A DNA stretch of 64,000 nucleotides from Leifsonia williamsii (GTDB taxonomy: Bacteria; Actinomycetota; Actinomycetes; Actinomycetales; Microbacteriaceae). The notes beneath the pieces were generated by a model. It was given only the letters and a program-made list of their open reading frames with translations. It was not told the DNA's origin and made no database searches. The stretch lies in NCBI RefSeq assembly GCF_030433685.1, contig NZ_JAROCF010000001.1, positions 1,922,001 to 1,986,000 of the forward strand, written 5' to 3'. A program made the position numbers and the translations under genes. The first letter of the stretch is position 1. The number at the start of each line of letters is the position of its first letter. This document shows positions 63,745 through 64,000 of this stretch, in pieces.

Positions 63745-64000
63745 GCCGCATCCACCCCGTCCCCGTCGACACCGGCCGATCCGGCCGGCCCGTCCAGCCC
63801 GTCGACTCCGCCCGGCCCGTCCACCCCGTCCAGCCCGAACGCGGAGGGCGTGATGCGCCGCAGCCGCGCCGCGCGCTCGGTCCACCACGCCGGGGCGGGC
63901 AGCGCGAGCACGGTGACGTGCCGGGCGAGCGTGACGCCGTCGGCCTGCAGGATGTCGCGCGACAGCGTGTCGAGCGCCACGATGATCTCGGGCGTGGCGG
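63741..64000 (-). CDS. DUF917 family protein (C-terminal end only)
   Basis: The last 86 or so residues; the start lies beyond the window. TPEIIVALDTLSRDIL and VTVLALPAPAWWTERA ... ITPSAFGLDG resemble the C-terminal domain of DUF917 proteins (accessory to hydantoinase/oxoprolinase genes; ...GPRAFGY-type ending). The final 28 residues are an odd low-complexity run of G-V-D-G and G-L-D-G units. Coupled to the PucR gene by ATGA overlap, a common pairing for DUF917. Confidence 0.6.
   Translation of the reverse strand, partial: ATPEIIVALDTLSRDILQADGVTLARHVTVLALPAPAWWTERAARLRRITPSAFGLDGVDGPGGVDGLDGPAGSAGVDGDGVDAA

Overview
The window is high-GC DNA (about 70 percent) with compact, mostly leader-poor genes, GTG starts and many 4-bp ATGA/GTGA overlaps. 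Protein content (DUF6766, DUF5652, DUF885, a DUF4062 STAND ATPase, a HAIR-controlled HSP100, F420-type reductase, MsiK-dependent-style sugar importers) points to an actinobacterium, most likely Microbacteriaceae and Leifsonia-like. This is inferred from gene content only; there is no rRNA in the window. No rRNA, tRNA, CRISPR array, phage or transposase was seen, and no gap between genes exceeds about 235 bp.

Layout. 1-8295 (+) is one long coupled operon: oligopeptide ABC ATPases, an amidohydrolase, a DUF885 metallopeptidase, a SnoaL-like protein, a DHDPS-family lyase/deaminase and a three-part FAD / 2Fe-2S / FAD dehydrogenase. It looks like import and breakdown of imino-acid peptides, with hydroxyproline as the best guess. 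8309-10284 (-) holds small envelope proteins and a lipoprotein zinc peptidase. 10391-17913 is an alpha-galactoside locus: a divergent ROK regulator, two permeases, a binding lipoprotein, a GH36 alpha-galactosidase and a Gfo/Idh/MocA oxidoreductase, with no ATPase gene. 17950-20307 (-) is a TetR regulator with a DHA2 efflux pump. 20394-26513 has a YdeI-like protein, a glycine-zipper protein, two coupled MFS transporters, a small membrane protein and a CPA1 Na+/H+ antiporter. 26594-29191 (-) is a DUF4062-STAND-TPR protein.

29312-36253 contains an F420-dependent NADP reductase-like gene, a three-gene coupled cluster (acyl-CoA dehydrogenase-like, PIG-L deacetylase fused to a NodS-like methyltransferase, glycosyltransferase 2), a cysteine-rich copper-storage protein, an orphan ABC ATPase, an acetyltransferase and a hydrolase. 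36449-45301 has a BBE-type FAD oxidase, a DUF2252 kinase-fold protein, a GH15 hydrolase coupled to a HerA-like ATPase, an AI-2E transporter and a SHOCT protein. 45534-54207 has an NAD(P)H-hydrate dehydratase, a histidine phosphatase, a terpenoid-cyclase-fold protein, an XRE regulator with a divergent SDR, a coupled hydrolase / FAD oxidoreductase / YcaQ-type glycosylase operon, DoxX and a methyltransferase. 54349-59434 carries a ClpC-type HSP100 behind a HAIR (HspR) operator and a bifunctional penicillin-binding protein. 59431-64000 (-) has a putative DNA glycosylase, an HD hydrolase, a zinc alcohol dehydrogenase, a PucR regulator and the end of a DUF917 gene.

Non-coding structure is rich. There is a repeated palindrome built on CGAGTAC at convergent gene ends (26530, 37831, 29664), a second dispersed 25-bp element (48063, 60357), tandem repeats that contain the stop codon of the gene they follow (44766, 52876), several candidate operators, and at least six genes whose -10 hexamer lies exactly 6 nt before the start codon, which implies leaderless transcripts.
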